From Paenacidovorax monticola (GTDB taxonomy: Bacteria; Pseudomonadota; Gammaproteobacteria; Burkholderiales; Burkholderiaceae_C): a stretch of 64,000 nt of DNA. The stretch spans positions 310,001 to 374,000 of the forward strand of contig NZ_CP060790.1 of assembly GCF_014489595.1 (NCBI RefSeq). The letters run 5' to 3'. The notes beneath the pieces were generated by a model. The model made no database searches and was not told the origin of the DNA. It saw nothing but the letters and a program-made list of their open reading frames with translations. The position numbers were made by a program, and so were the translations under genes. Of the stretch, positions 11,684-19,892 are shown one piece after another; positions within the stretch are counted from its first letter, which is position 1, and every line of letters begins with the position of its first letter.

Positions 11684-12181
11684 TCAGCGGTAGCTGGTGA
11701 AGACGCGGGTGGTGGCATCGCCGCTCGGCCCCTTGGTGACCAGCAGCACGTCGTAGGCGTCGCGGCGGCCGTTGTAGGCCGGGCCGTCCATGCCGGGACT
11801 GCCCACGGGCATGCCCGGCACGGCCAGGCCCAGGGCCTGGGGCTTCTGGGACAGCAGCTTGCGCACGTCGGCGGCGGGCACGTGGCCTTCGAGCAGGTAG
11901 CCGCCCACAAGGGCCGTGTGGCACGAGCCCAGGCGCTGCGGCAGCCCGAGCCGGGCGCGCACGGCCGTGTTGCCGGTGTCGTGCACGGTGACCTGGAAGC
12001 CGTTGGCCTGCATGTGCTCGACCCAGTCGTGGCAGCAGCCGCAGCTGGGGTCTTTCCACACCTCGACGGGCGTGGGCTTGGCGGGGCTGGCCGCCCAGAG
12101 GGCGGGCGCGGCCAGGGCCGCCGTGGCGGCGGCGAGGCCGTGCAGCACCGCGCGGCGCGGGGGAATGGCGGTGTGGGGCAT
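11684..12181 (-). CDS. DUF411 family exported metal-binding protein
   Basis: A 165-residue exported protein of the DUF411 family, often found in copper and silver resistance loci. An N-terminal signal (RRAVLHGLAAATAALAAPALWAA, possibly Tat-type) precedes a thioredoxin-like domain with the CxCC motif in WKDPSCGCCHDWVEHM. Further on are SCHTALVGGYLLEGHVPA and a Met/Gly-rich loop (GLAVPGMPVGSPGMDG), plausible metal ligands. Its exact role is unknown; storage or delivery of periplasmic copper is the usual suggestion. It lies between the cupredoxin and CusF-like genes on the same strand. Confidence 0.85.
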   Translation of the reverse strand: MPHTAIPPRRAVLHGLAAATAALAAPALWAASPAKPTPVEVWKDPSCGCCHDWVEHMQANGFQVTVHDTGNTAVRARLGLPQRLGSCHTALVGGYLLEGHVPAADVRKLLSQKPQALGLAVPGMPVGSPGMDGPAYNGRRDAYDVLLVTKGPSGDATTRVFTSYR

Positions 12182-12256
12182 GGTGTCAGTTCCTTCCGTG
12201 TGATCTGTCGATGTCCTGCATAACCCTGGGGCGCAGCGCGCCTCAGGGGCGGTGGG

Positions 12257-12742
12257 TCATTCCACCGTGATGGTGCCTTTCATGCCGGCCTGGTAGTGGC
12301 CGGCGATCAGGCATGCGAAGTCGAAGCGGCCCGCGCGGTTGAAGTTCCACAGCAGGTCGCCGGCCTTGCCCGGGGAGACATGGGCCATGTAGGGCTCGCT
12401 GTGCTCCATGGTGGGGAACTTGAGCATCATCTGCGCATGCTCGTCGAGCGTGGCCTGGGTGCCTAGCACCACCTCGTGCATGACCTGGCCTTGGTTCTCC
12501 ACGCGCAGGCGCACCGTCTCGCCGCGCTTGACGGTGATCTGGCTGGGCGTGAAGCGCATGTCGTCCGTCATGCGCAGCGTGATCGTGCGCTGCACGGCCT
12601 TGGCGTCGCCCGCGATGCCCCAGGGCTTTTGTTCCTTGACCACGGGGGCCTTCGGCGCAGCGTGCTCCGCATCGCCATGTGCGAAAGCGGCGCTGGCGAC
12701 CATCAGTGCTGCGCCGATAGCTATGAATTTGATAGTTTTCAT
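12257..12742 (-). CDS. Periplasmic cupredoxin (plastocyanin/azurin-like copper protein)
   Basis: A 161-residue protein with a signal peptide (MKTIKFIAIGAALMVASAAFA) and a His-rich mature N terminus (HGDAEHA). The cupredoxin fold is shown by RFTPSQITVKRGETVRLRV, VMHEVVLG with the first His ligand, and the C-terminal loop GRFDFACLIAGHYQAGMKG supplying Cys, His and Met of a type 1 copper site. It probably carries electrons or copper in the periplasm for the neighbouring multicopper oxidase. Its start codon lies inside an AT-rich stretch that resembles a dispersed motif elsewhere in the window (see findings). It is 27 bp downstream of the oxidase gene. Confidence 0.88.
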   Translation of the reverse strand: MKTIKFIAIGAALMVASAAFAHGDAEHAAPKAPVVKEQKPWGIAGDAKAVQRTITLRMTDDMRFTPSQITVKRGETVRLRVENQGQVMHEVVLGTQATLDEHAQMMLKFPTMEHSEPYMAHVSPGKAGDLLWNFNRAGRFDFACLIAGHYQAGMKGTITVE

Positions 12743-12769
12743 GGTGTTTCCAAAGAGAGAAGGGATGCT

Positions 12770-14160
12770 TCAGTGGTGTCCATGCGCGTCGCCACCGGGC
12801 TTGCGCACGCTGGGGGCGCCGGGCGCCTGGCCCGGCGGGGTCTGGCGCGGGGCCGTGGCGGGGCTGCCTTCGGCCCCTCCGCCCGTCCATTCGCGCGCCA
12901 CGGTGCCGGCCGGGTGCTGGTACCAGCCCGGGTCGCGGTAGTCGCCCGCGCCCAGGCCCTGGCGCACCTTGAGCGTGGTGAACATGCCGCCCATCTCCAG
13001 CGGGCCGAAGGGGCCGGTTCCGGTCATCATGGGGAAGGTGTTGTCGGGCAAGGGCATCTCCATCGCGCCCATGTCGGCCATGCCGCGCTCGCCCATCACC
13101 ATGTAGTCGGGCACGATCTTCTGGATCTTGCCCACCAGGCCCGGTGGTCCACGCCGATCATGGTGGGCACGTCATGCCCCATGGCGCCCATGGTGTGGTG
13201 GCTCTTGTGGCAGTGCAGGGCCCAGTCGCCCAGTTCGTCGGCGATGAACTCCACCTGCCGCATCTGGCCCACGGCCACGTCGGTGGTCACCTCGGGCCAG
13301 CGCGCGCTCCTGGGCACGGGGCCGCCGTCGGTGCCCGTCACCTCGAACTCGTGGCCGTGGATGTGGATGGGGTGGTTGGTCATGGTGAGGTTGCCCACGC
13401 GCATGCGCACGCGGTCGCCGCGCCGGGCGGCCAGCGGGCTGATGGCGGGGAACACGCGGCTGTTGAAGGTCCAGATGTTGAAGTCCGTCATCTCGTTGAC
13501 GCGCGGCGTCATGCTGCCGGCCTCCACCGCATAGGCGGCGAGCAGCCAGGCGTAGTCGCGCTGCACGTCGGCGATGAGCGGGTGCTTCGCCTTGGGGTGC
13601 GTGATCCACAGGCCCATCATGCCCATGGCCATCTGCACCATTTCGTCGGCGTGCGGGTGGTACATGAAGGTGCCGGGGCGGCGCGCCGTGAACTCGTAGA
13701 CGAAGGTCTTGCCCGGCGGAATGTGCGGCTGCGTGAGCCCCGCCACGCCGTCCATGCCGCTGGGCAGGCGCTGGCCGTGCCAGTGCACGCTGGTGTGCTC
13801 GGGCAGGCGGTTGGTGACGAAGATGCGCACGCGGTCGCCCTCGACCACCTCGATCGTGGGCCCCGGGCTCTGGCCGTTGTAGCCCCACATGTTGACGAAG
13901 AAGCCCAGCGCCACCTCGCGCACCACGGGCTCGGCGACGAGATGGAACTCCTTGACGCCGTTGTTCATGCGCCAGGGCGCGGTCCAGCCGTTGAGCGTGA
14001 CCACGGGCTGGTAGGGCCGTCCGTTAGGCGGCACGAGCGGCGCGGCCGTGTCGGCCGAGGACTGGGTGGCGGGTTCGGGCAGCGCGGCCATGGCCACGCG
14101 GCTGACGGAGGCTGCGGCCACGGCCGTGGCCGCGCCGGTGAAGAAATTGCGGCGGTTCAT
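12770..14160 (-). CDS. Tat-exported multicopper oxidase (copper oxidase; one apparent frameshift)
   Basis: A multicopper oxidase of about 463 residues after repair, likely oxidising Cu(I) or phenolics in the periplasm. It has a twin-arginine signal (MNRRNFFTGAATAVAAASV) and the four copper-binding clusters: HWHG, HPHADE, HPIHIHGHEFEV and HCHKSHHTMGAMGH, the last holding the T1 Cys. After GVDHR the frame breaks at 13140-13142; one extra base gives RGLVGKIQKIVPDYMVMGERG and continues through a Met-rich segment (ADMGAMEMPLPDNTFPMMTG) to the stop at 12770. The C-terminal Gly/Pro/His-rich tail is probably flexible. The gene begins one base after the stop of the TolC-family gene, so they are coupled. 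Confidence 0.88.
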
Positions 14161-14161
14161 G

Positions 14162-15598
14162 TCAATGGCCTTGGGACGCGGTGGAAGTGGGGGCGGAGCT
14201 GGCGGTGACGCCTTGCAGCGCGCCGGGCGAGGTGCCCGTGAGCGCAAGCTGCAGGTCAGTGTCGGCGAGCCAGAAGTCGCGCTGGGCCTGGGTGGCGGTG
14301 GCGACGGCCTGGGTCGCGTTGCGTGCCTGGGCCAGCAGCTCCCAGACGCTGGCGAGCATGCCGTTGTAGCGCAGTGCGGTCTCGTCCTGGACGAAGCGCG
14401 CGAGCGGCAGCACCTCGGTCTGCTGCTGGTGGGCGAGGTCCCAGGCCGTGCGGTAGCTGCGCCAGGCGGCACGCGCCTCGCTGCGCGCGCGCACGGCGCC
14501 GTCCTGCAGCAGCGCGGCGCTGCGCTGAACCTCGGCGCGTGCGCGGCCGCTGGCCGCGCCGCCCCAGTCGAACAGGGGAATAGGCACCTCCAGCTCCCAG
14601 CCGCGCGTGATGTCGCTGTGGCCGCTGTCCTTCTCGGTGGCGGTGTTGCGGCTGTAGGACAGGCCCACGTCGCCGAAGACACTGCCCACGCCCGTCCAGC
14701 CCTCGCGGTCGGCGACATGGTCGAGGTCGCGGCGCAGCGCGCGCAGGTCCAGGCGCTCGCGCAGGGCCGTGGCCTCGATGCCCTCGCCGGTATGCAGCGC
14801 GCTGGCCTGCGCCGGCAGCGCGGGCAGCTGCTGCGGCAGCCGGTATTCGGTCTGCGGGCCCCACAGGCCCATGAGGCGCGTGAGCTGCTCGCGCTCCAGC
14901 GCCGCGGCCAGGCGGGCGCGCGAGAGCTGGGCGGCGCTCTCCTGCTGCACGCCCAGTTCCCGCGCCTGCTGCAGGCGGCTCCAGTTGCCTACGCGGGCCA
15001 TGCGCCGCGCCAGCTCGCCGCCGGCTTCGGCGGCCTCGTGCATGCGCTCCTGCGCGGCCAGCACCTGCTCGGCGGCCACGGCGCGCAGCCAGGCGCGGCG
15101 CGTGTCGGCTGCCAGGCGCAGCACGTCCTGGGCCGTGGCCAGCGTGGCCTGCTCCATCTGCAGGCCCTGCCAGCGCGTGCGCCAGGGCAGGGTGATCAGC
15201 TCCAGCAGGCTGAACGAAAGCTGGCGCTCGATCTCGCGCTCATGGCCGTTCGCGAACCGCCCCAGCGTGAGGTGCGGGTTGGTCAGCGTGAGAGCCTGCA
15301 CGCGCTCGGCGTCCTGCACGCCCAACTGGGCCAGGCGCGCCTGCAGGCCCGCATTGTTGAGCAGCGCGATGCGCACGGCCGCGTCGCTGTCCACGGGCTG
15401 GCGCAGCCATTCGCCGATGCGGGCCTGGGCCTGGGCGCGTGCGTCGGCATGGGGTGCGGGCAGCTCGGCGCCGGCCGGCACGCGGCTGGCCGTGAGCGCC
15501 TGCACATCGCCGCGCAGGCCGTCGGGCGCGACGCTGGCGCAGCCGGCCAGCACGAGGGCGGCGGCCAGCGATCCCAGGGTGGTCAGGGGGCGGTTCAT
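14162..15598 (-). CDS. TolC-family outer-membrane efflux lipoprotein
   Basis: A 478-residue outer-membrane factor. The lipobox VLAGC places the lipid-modified Cys near residue 20. The mature protein has the paired long helical repeats of TolC/NodT-type channels (AVRIALLNNAGLQARLAQLGV; ITLPWRTRWQGLQMEQATLA; a second copy around LRALRRDLDHVADREGWTG). Such proteins form the outer-membrane duct of tripartite pumps. In this cluster there is no membrane-fusion or RND gene, so its partner must be elsewhere or it works alone in copper export. It overlaps the upstream small gene by four bases (ATGA) and is followed immediately by the multicopper oxidase. Confidence 0.88.
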   Translation of the reverse strand: MNRPLTTLGSLAAALVLAGCASVAPDGLRGDVQALTASRVPAGAELPAPHADARAQAQARIGEWLRQPVDSDAAVRIALLNNAGLQARLAQLGVQDAERVQALTLTNPHLTLGRFANGHEREIERQLSFSLLELITLPWRTRWQGLQMEQATLATAQDVLRLAADTRRAWLRAVAAEQVLAAQERMHEAAEAGGELARRMARVGNWSRLQQARELGVQQESAAQLSRARLAAALEREQLTRLMGLWGPQTEYRLPQQLPALPAQASALHTGEGIEATALRERLDLRALRRDLDHVADREGWTGVGSVFGDVGLSYSRNTATEKDSGHSDITRGWELEVPIPLFDWGGAASGRARAEVQRSAALLQDGAVRARSEARAAWRSYRTAWDLAHQQQTEVLPLARFVQDETALRYNGMLASVWELLAQARNATQAVATATQAQRDFWLADTDLQLALTGTSPGALQGVTASSAPTSTASQGH

Positions 15599-15960
15599 GG
15601 CTGGCCTCCGTGGTGCTTGTGGTGGGGCATGCCAGGGGGCATGGAGGGGGCGGACCGGGGCGTCGCCTGGGCGGGCCCTGGCGCAGGCTGGGAGGCCGCG
15701 CCGCGCGCCTGCGCGGCTTCCCAGGCCGCGATGTCGGCGTGGCCGCGCGGGAAAGCCGCCACGGCCTCATGGGCGCTGCGCCAGTCGGTCTGCTCCGTCT
15801 CCACGCCGCCACTGGCGGAGAGGGGGGCATGCTGCAGCGGCAGGGTGGCCGCCGTGGCGTCGGCTGCTGAAGACGGGGGCGGTGATTGGGCCCAGGCGGG
15901 CAGGGCGGCGGCCAGGGCGGCCGCCAGGGTGAGGGTCGGGAAGGTGTGCGCCGGGCGCAT
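15595..15960 (-). CDS. Small exported protein of copper cluster, His-rich C terminus
   Basis: A 121-residue protein with a clear signal peptide (FPTLTLAAALAAALPAWAQ) and no recognised domain. The mature part is Ala/Pro-rich, with a short ordered segment (VETEQTDWRSAHEAVAAFPRG), and ends in a Met/His-rich tail (PPGMPHHKHHGGQP), a plausible copper-binding tail. The ATG at 15960 is preceded by GGAGAT. Its stop overlaps the start of the TolC-family gene (ATGA), so it is made together with the efflux protein. The function is unknown; context suggests periplasmic copper binding. Confidence 0.7.
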   Translation of the reverse strand: MRPAHTFPTLTLAAALAAALPAWAQSPPPSSAADATAATLPLQHAPLSASGGVETEQTDWRSAHEAVAAFPRGHADIAAWEAAQARGAASQPAPGPAQATPRSAPSMPPGMPHHKHHGGQP

Positions 15961-16062
15961 GGAAATCTCCAGAACGGGACGAAACAGCGGCCGCCGCACC
16001 GCGTGGCCCCGCGCGGTGGCGCGGGCGCATGCGGGCTGCGGACGCACCTAGGGCGTCACGGC

Positions 16063-16509
16063 TTAGGAGATGGGGGGCTTGATGAGCAGCGCGGCAGGGG
16101 CGCTGGCAAAGCGCTCGCCGCCCAGGGGGCGCAGCGCGGTGAACGCCAGCGCCTGGGGCGGCACGGGCAGATCGGGTGTGTACAGGGCCGAGTGGCAGAT
16201 GCCGCAGGCCGAGCAGGCCGGGCCGTGCTCATGGCCGCAGTCGGCGTCCTGCGCGCTGGCGGAGGGGGCGCAGGCATCGGCGGCGGCCTCGTGCACCGGG
16301 CCATGGTCCGCATGGCCCGCCGCCTGCTGCGGGTGCACCGTCTCGTGGCCCATGAGCGCATGCACGCCCCGGTCGGGGTCGGAGGGCGCATGGTGGTGTG
16401 CGGGCGCTGCGGGCTGGGGCACGGGGGCCGCGCCCATCGCCATGGCGTCGCCCAGCAGGCCCCGCAGGACCAGCAGCAATACCAGAATGAAGGACAGGCC
16501 ACGGCGCAT
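16063..16509 (-). CDS. Cys/His-rich exported small protein (DUF2946-like), first gene of copper cluster
   Basis: A 148-residue protein with an N-terminal hydrophobic signal or anchor (RGLSFILVLLLVLRGLLGDAMA), a long His-rich middle (HHHAPSDPDRGVHALMGHET; HADHGPVHEAA) and a Cys-rich motif CSACGICHSALY, followed by a short hydrophobic C-terminal stretch. This arrangement resembles small DUF2946-type proteins found near copper genes. The His and Cys content suggests metal binding in the periplasm; no function is established. It lies 102 bp upstream of the next cluster gene and is probably the promoter-proximal member. A perfect 13-bp palindrome lies just upstream of its start. Confidence 0.65.
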   Translation of the reverse strand: MRRGLSFILVLLLVLRGLLGDAMAMGAAPVPQPAAPAHHHAPSDPDRGVHALMGHETVHPQQAAGHADHGPVHEAAADACAPSASAQDADCGHEHGPACSACGICHSALYTPDLPVPPQALAFTALRPLGGERFASAPAALLIKPPIS

Positions 16510-16521
16510 GGGCCGAATGAT

Positions 16522-16534
16522 ACCTGCCGCAGGT
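16522..16534. promoter_or_regulatory. Perfect palindrome upstream of copper cluster
   Basis: ACCTGCCGCAGGT is a perfect inverted repeat around one central base. It lies 13 bp before the ATG of the first copper-cluster gene and 12 bp after the yitT stop. It overlaps a TATCAT sequence on the minus strand that could be a -10 element, so an operator is possible. It has no U-tract, which argues against a terminator. The binding protein, if any, is unknown. Confidence 0.35.
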
Positions 16535-16545
16535 CAAGAGTTCCG

Positions 16546-17172
16546 TTACATCGCCGTCATGTAGCGGCCCGGCCGGTGGTTCATGGCCAGCACGAGGTTC
16601 AGCGCCACGGCACCCACGATGGACCATGCCACGCGCAGAGGCTCCACGGTGAAGAGTGCGAGCGCCACGATGCAGCAGTCCACGGCCATCTGCACCTTGC
16701 CCGCACGCCAGCCGTAGCGGTCCTGCAGGTACAGCGCGAGGATGCCCACGCCGCCCAGGCTGCAGCGGTGGCGGAACAGCACGAGAAAGCCCGTGCCCGT
16801 GATGAGTCCGCCCGCGACGGCCGCATACAGCGGCTGCAGCTGTGCGATCTGCAGGAACTGCGACTGCAGGTCGGTCAGCACCGACAGCAGCAGCACGGCC
16901 GCGAAGGTCTTGAACGTGAATGCGCGGCCGAGCTTGCGCCAGGCCAGCCAGTAGAACGGCAGGTTGAGCGCGAAGAACACCTTGCCGAAGCTCCAGCCCG
17001 TGGCGTAGTGCAGCAGGAAGGCCAGGCCCGCCGTGCCGCCCGTGAGCAGCCCCGCGCTCGTGAAGAAGGCAATGCCCACCGAGATGAGCAGTACACCCGT
17101 GAACAGGGCCATGGCATCTTCGGTGCGGGAATGGGGAACCATGGCGGGAGCGGCGGCAGCGGTGGAGGTCAT
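16546..17172 (-). CDS. YitT family integral membrane protein
   Basis: A 208-residue membrane protein with about five to six hydrophobic helices and no soluble domain. The family-typical segments are ISVGIAFFTSAGLLTGGTAG near the start, WSFGKVFFALNLPFYWLAWR, and GTGFLVLFRHRCSLGGVGIL. YitT (DUF161) proteins sit in the cytoplasmic membrane; their transported substrate, if any, is not established. The ATG at 17172 gives a short hydrophilic N terminus before the first helix. It lies just upstream of the copper cluster on the same strand but shows no functional link to it. Confidence 0.85.
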   Translation of the reverse strand: MTSTAAAAPAMVPHSRTEDAMALFTGVLLISVGIAFFTSAGLLTGGTAGLAFLLHYATGWSFGKVFFALNLPFYWLAWRKLGRAFTFKTFAAVLLLSVLTDLQSQFLQIAQLQPLYAAVAGGLITGTGFLVLFRHRCSLGGVGILALYLQDRYGWRAGKVQMAVDCCIVALALFTVEPLRVAWSIVGAVALNLVLAMNHRPGRYMTAM

Positions 17173-17342
17173 GGGCAGCGGTATGCAATTACTGTACCGG
17201 CACGGCCGGGCGGGGGATTGCACCATGGCGCCGCGCCGGGCGCCTTGCGCTGCGTCAAGCCGGTGCGCAGGAAAATGGCCTGCTATATTAATGATAGCTT
17301 GATGCGCTTTCCCATGGACCTGCCAGGGCTTTGGCGGTGCAT

Positions 17343-17831
17343 TCAGCCCCGGGCGTGGCGCCGGGCCAGGGTGCGCCAGCGCCGCTGCCGGTGGGCATAG
17401 AACCACCGCGCGAAGGCCGCGCTCAAGGGCGTGAGCAGCCAGGGCAGGTGGCGCGCCTCGATGGCGATGCTGTCGGTGTAGAGGGTGCGTCCGCCGGGCA
17501 GTGGGGTGAGCGTGATGCGGTGGTCCCAGCGGCGCAGCCACTGGCCGTCGCCCGCGTCGCGCAGCACGGGCCAGCCACCGGGTTCGGCGGGAGCCTCCAC
17601 GCGGATGCGTACCGTCTGCCGGCCCAGCGGCAGCAGGCTGAACAGGGCCATGCGCAGCACCAGCGTGTCGCCGGGCGCCCAGTGCGCGGGCCAGGGGCCG
17701 CCCACGGGCGCGAAGTGCAGCAGCGGCGCCGTGATGTGGCGGAACACCGCCGTGCTTTGCAGCTGCGCGGCCACCCAGGGCGCGGGCGCGTCGAGCGTGG
17801 TGGACACGCGCACGTGGCGGGCGCGGCTCAC
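17343..17831 (-). CDS. SRPBCC-like (polyketide cyclase/START fold) protein, GTG start
   Basis: A 162-residue soluble protein. The pattern VRVSTTLDAPAPWVAAQLQS at the N terminus and the long C-terminal amphipathic helix (LLTPLSAAFARWFYAHRQRR) fit the SRPBCC hydrophobic-ligand-binding fold. Between them are antiparallel strand-like segments (TVRIRVEAPAEPG; RRWDHRITLTPLPGGRTLYT). The start is a GTG at 17831 that overlaps the stop codon of the upstream P-type ATPase gene, so translation is likely coupled. The ligand and role are unknown; the family assignment is by pattern only. Confidence 0.65.
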   Translation of the reverse strand: MSRARHVRVSTTLDAPAPWVAAQLQSTAVFRHITAPLLHFAPVGGPWPAHWAPGDTLVLRMALFSLLPLGRQTVRIRVEAPAEPGGWPVLRDAGDGQWLRRWDHRITLTPLPGGRTLYTDSIAIEARHLPWLLTPLSAAFARWFYAHRQRRWRTLARRHARG

Positions 17832-19852
17832 GCAGTGGGCTCCCAGCGGCGCAGGCGCAGGCCATTGGCCACCACGAGCAGGCTCACGCCCATGTCGGCC
17901 ACCACGGCCATCCACATGGTGGCCATGCCCATCAGGGCCAGCACGAAGAACACGGCCTTCACGCCGAGTGCGAGCGTGATGTTCTGCCACAGCACGCCAT
18001 GGGCCTGGCGCGAGAGGCGCACGGTATCGGGGATGCGGCGCAGGTCGTCGTTCATGAGCACGACGGCGGCCGTTTCCATGGCCATGCCCGTGCTGTGCGT
18101 GCCGCCCATGGCGAAGCCCACGTCGGCGCGCGCAAGCGCGGGTGCATCGTTGATGCCGTCGCCCGTCATGGCCGTGGCGCCGCGCGTGCGCTGCAGCTCG
18201 GCCAGTGCGTCGAGCTTGTCCTGTGGCAGCAGGCCGCCGCGCGCGTCCTGGATGCCGGCCTCGGCCGCCACGGCGCGCACGGTGGCGGCGTTGTCGCCGC
18301 TGAGCACGATGGGCTCCACGCCCAGGGCCTGCAACTGGGCCACGGCCTCGCGGGCATGGCCGCGCAGCGGATCGGCCACCGCGAAGAGCGCGAGCACGGC
18401 GCTGTCGTTCGCCAGCAGCGTGACGGTGCGCCCCTGTTGCTCGTGGGCGGCCAGGGCCTGTTCGAGCGCGGCGCCGGCCAGGCCCATCTCGCGCACGAGG
18501 CGCAGGTTGCCCAGCACGAAGCGCTGGCCGTTCCAGTGGCCCTCAACGCCCCGGCCGGGCAGGGCGCGCAGGTCCTGCACGGTGCTGGCCGTGGCGCCGG
18601 GCGTGGCGGCCAAGAGGCCCGCGGCGATGGCGCGCGAGACGGGGTGGTCGGAGCGGCTCGCCAACTGCCAGGCCGTGGCAGCGGCCGTGGCGGCCTCGGC
18701 ACCGTTCAGCGCCTGCCAGTCCACGAGCGTGGGGCTGCCCGTGGTGAGCGTGCCGGTCTTGTCGAGCGCAATGGCGCGCAGGCCGCGTGCCGATTCGAGC
18801 GCGCTGCCGCCCTTGATGAGCACGCCGCGCCGCGCGGCGGCCGTGAGCGCGCTCACCACGGTGACGGGGGTGGAGATGACCAGTGCGCAGGGGCAGGCGA
18901 TCACGAGCAGCGCCAGCGCCTGGTAGGCCGCCTGCTGCCATCCCCAGCCCATCACCAGCGGCGCGAGCAGCGCGAGCAGCACGGCCAGCACGAAGACGAT
19001 GGGCGTGTACACGGCCGCGAAGCGGTCCACGAAGCGCTGCGTGGGCGCGCGCGAGGCCTGGGCCTGCTCCACCGCGTGCACGATGCGCGAGAGCAGCGTG
19101 CTGCTGGCGGGCGCCGTCACCTCCATGAACAGCTCGCCCTGCTGGTTCACGCTGCCCGCGTAGAGCGGGTCGCCGGGGGCCTTGTCGGCGAGCTGGCTCT
19201 CGCCGGTGATGGGGGCCTGGTTCACCGCGCTCTCGCCGTGCGTGACGGTGCCGTCGAGCGGCACGCGCGCGCCCGGGGCAATGCGCACGGCCGCGCCCAG
19301 CGGCACCTGGGCCACGGGCATGCGCTCGGTGGCGCCACCCGGCTGCACCACGTCGGCAGTCTCGGGCGCAAGGTCGAGCAGGCTGCGGATCGCGTGGCGC
19401 GCGCGGTCCATGGCCTGGTCCTCGATGCGTTCGGCGGCGGCGTACAGCGCCATCACCATGGCGGCCTCGGGCCACTGGCCGATCAGGAAGGCGCCCGTCA
19501 CGGCCACGGCCATGAGCGCGTGGATGCCCAGGCGCAGCCGCGCCAGGTCCTTGAGGCCGGAGCGGTACACGCCCAGGCCCGACAGGGCGATCGCCACCAC
19601 GGCGAGCGCCATGCCCAGGTACTCCTGCTGGGCCCAGTGTGCGGCTTCGGCGCCTGCGGCCATCGCCAGTGCCGCGGCAATGCGCGGCCAGCCCGGCAGC
19701 ACGCCGTGGTCATGGCCCGCGTGCGGATCGCCGCTGGCCGGACTGGCGCCGCAGCAGGAGCCACAGGCGGGGGCTGCGGGGGTGACGGCGGCATGCCCGC
19801 GCGCATGGCCGGGGGAATGACCGTGGGAATGGTGGTGTTGGCTGTGGTTCAT
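17828..19852 (-). CDS. cadA: Heavy-metal translocating P-type ATPase (Zn/Cd/Pb exporter, CadA/ZntA type)
   Basis: A 674-residue P1B-type ATPase exporting divalent soft metals from the cytoplasm. The N terminus lacks an HMA domain and instead carries a His-rich stretch (MNHSQHHHSHGHSPGHARGH), then CGSCCG and HAGHDHG. The core motifs are intact: ESAVNQAPITGES in the actuator domain, the membrane metal-site CPC in IACPCALVIS, the phosphorylation site DKTGTLT, SDHPVSRAI in the nucleotide domain, and MTGDGINDAPALARADVG at the hinge. It is divergent from a CadR-type regulator with start codons 40 bp apart, which supports Cd/Zn/Pb rather than copper specificity. Confidence 0.93.
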   Translation of the reverse strand: MNHSQHHHSHGHSPGHARGHAAVTPAAPACGSCCGASPASGDPHAGHDHGVLPGWPRIAAALAMAAGAEAAHWAQQEYLGMALAVVAIALSGLGVYRSGLKDLARLRLGIHALMAVAVTGAFLIGQWPEAAMVMALYAAAERIEDQAMDRARHAIRSLLDLAPETADVVQPGGATERMPVAQVPLGAAVRIAPGARVPLDGTVTHGESAVNQAPITGESQLADKAPGDPLYAGSVNQQGELFMEVTAPASSTLLSRIVHAVEQAQASRAPTQRFVDRFAAVYTPIVFVLAVLLALLAPLVMGWGWQQAAYQALALLVIACPCALVISTPVTVVSALTAAARRGVLIKGGSALESARGLRAIALDKTGTLTTGSPTLVDWQALNGAEAATAAATAWQLASRSDHPVSRAIAAGLLAATPGATASTVQDLRALPGRGVEGHWNGQRFVLGNLRLVREMGLAGAALEQALAAHEQQGRTVTLLANDSAVLALFAVADPLRGHAREAVAQLQALGVEPIVLSGDNAATVRAVAAEAGIQDARGGLLPQDKLDALAELQRTRGATAMTGDGINDAPALARADVGFAMGGTHSTGMAMETAAVVLMNDDLRRIPDTVRLSRQAHGVLWQNITLALGVKAVFFVLALMGMATMWMAVVADMGVSLLVVANGLRLRRWEPTA

Positions 19853-19858
19853 GCCATC

Positions 19859-19889
19859 ATTGGAAAGCTGAAAGTCACTTCAAGGTCAA
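19859..19889 (-). promoter_or_regulatory. MerR-type operator/promoter between cadA and cadR
   Basis: On the minus strand a -35 TTGACC (19889-19884) is separated by 19 bases from a -10 candidate TCCAAT (19864-19859, 4 of 6 consensus positions). The long spacer is typical of promoters activated by MerR-family regulators through DNA untwisting. The spacer carries an imperfect dyad, AGCTGAAAGT-C-ACTTCAAGGT (19866-19886), with 7 of 10 symmetric positions, as expected for a CadR/PbrR operator. The predicted cadA transcript would start at or next to its ATG. The right arm also overlaps the AAGG ribosome-binding sequence of cadR. Confidence 0.7.
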
Positions 19890-19892
19890 GCC

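Noticed and set aside
16531..16536. TTGACC on the minus strand upstream of the copper cluster as a CueR-type -35
   Set aside because: No -10-like hexamer occurs 17-20 bases downstream; TATCAT is only nine bases away, so this is not a MerR-type promoter.
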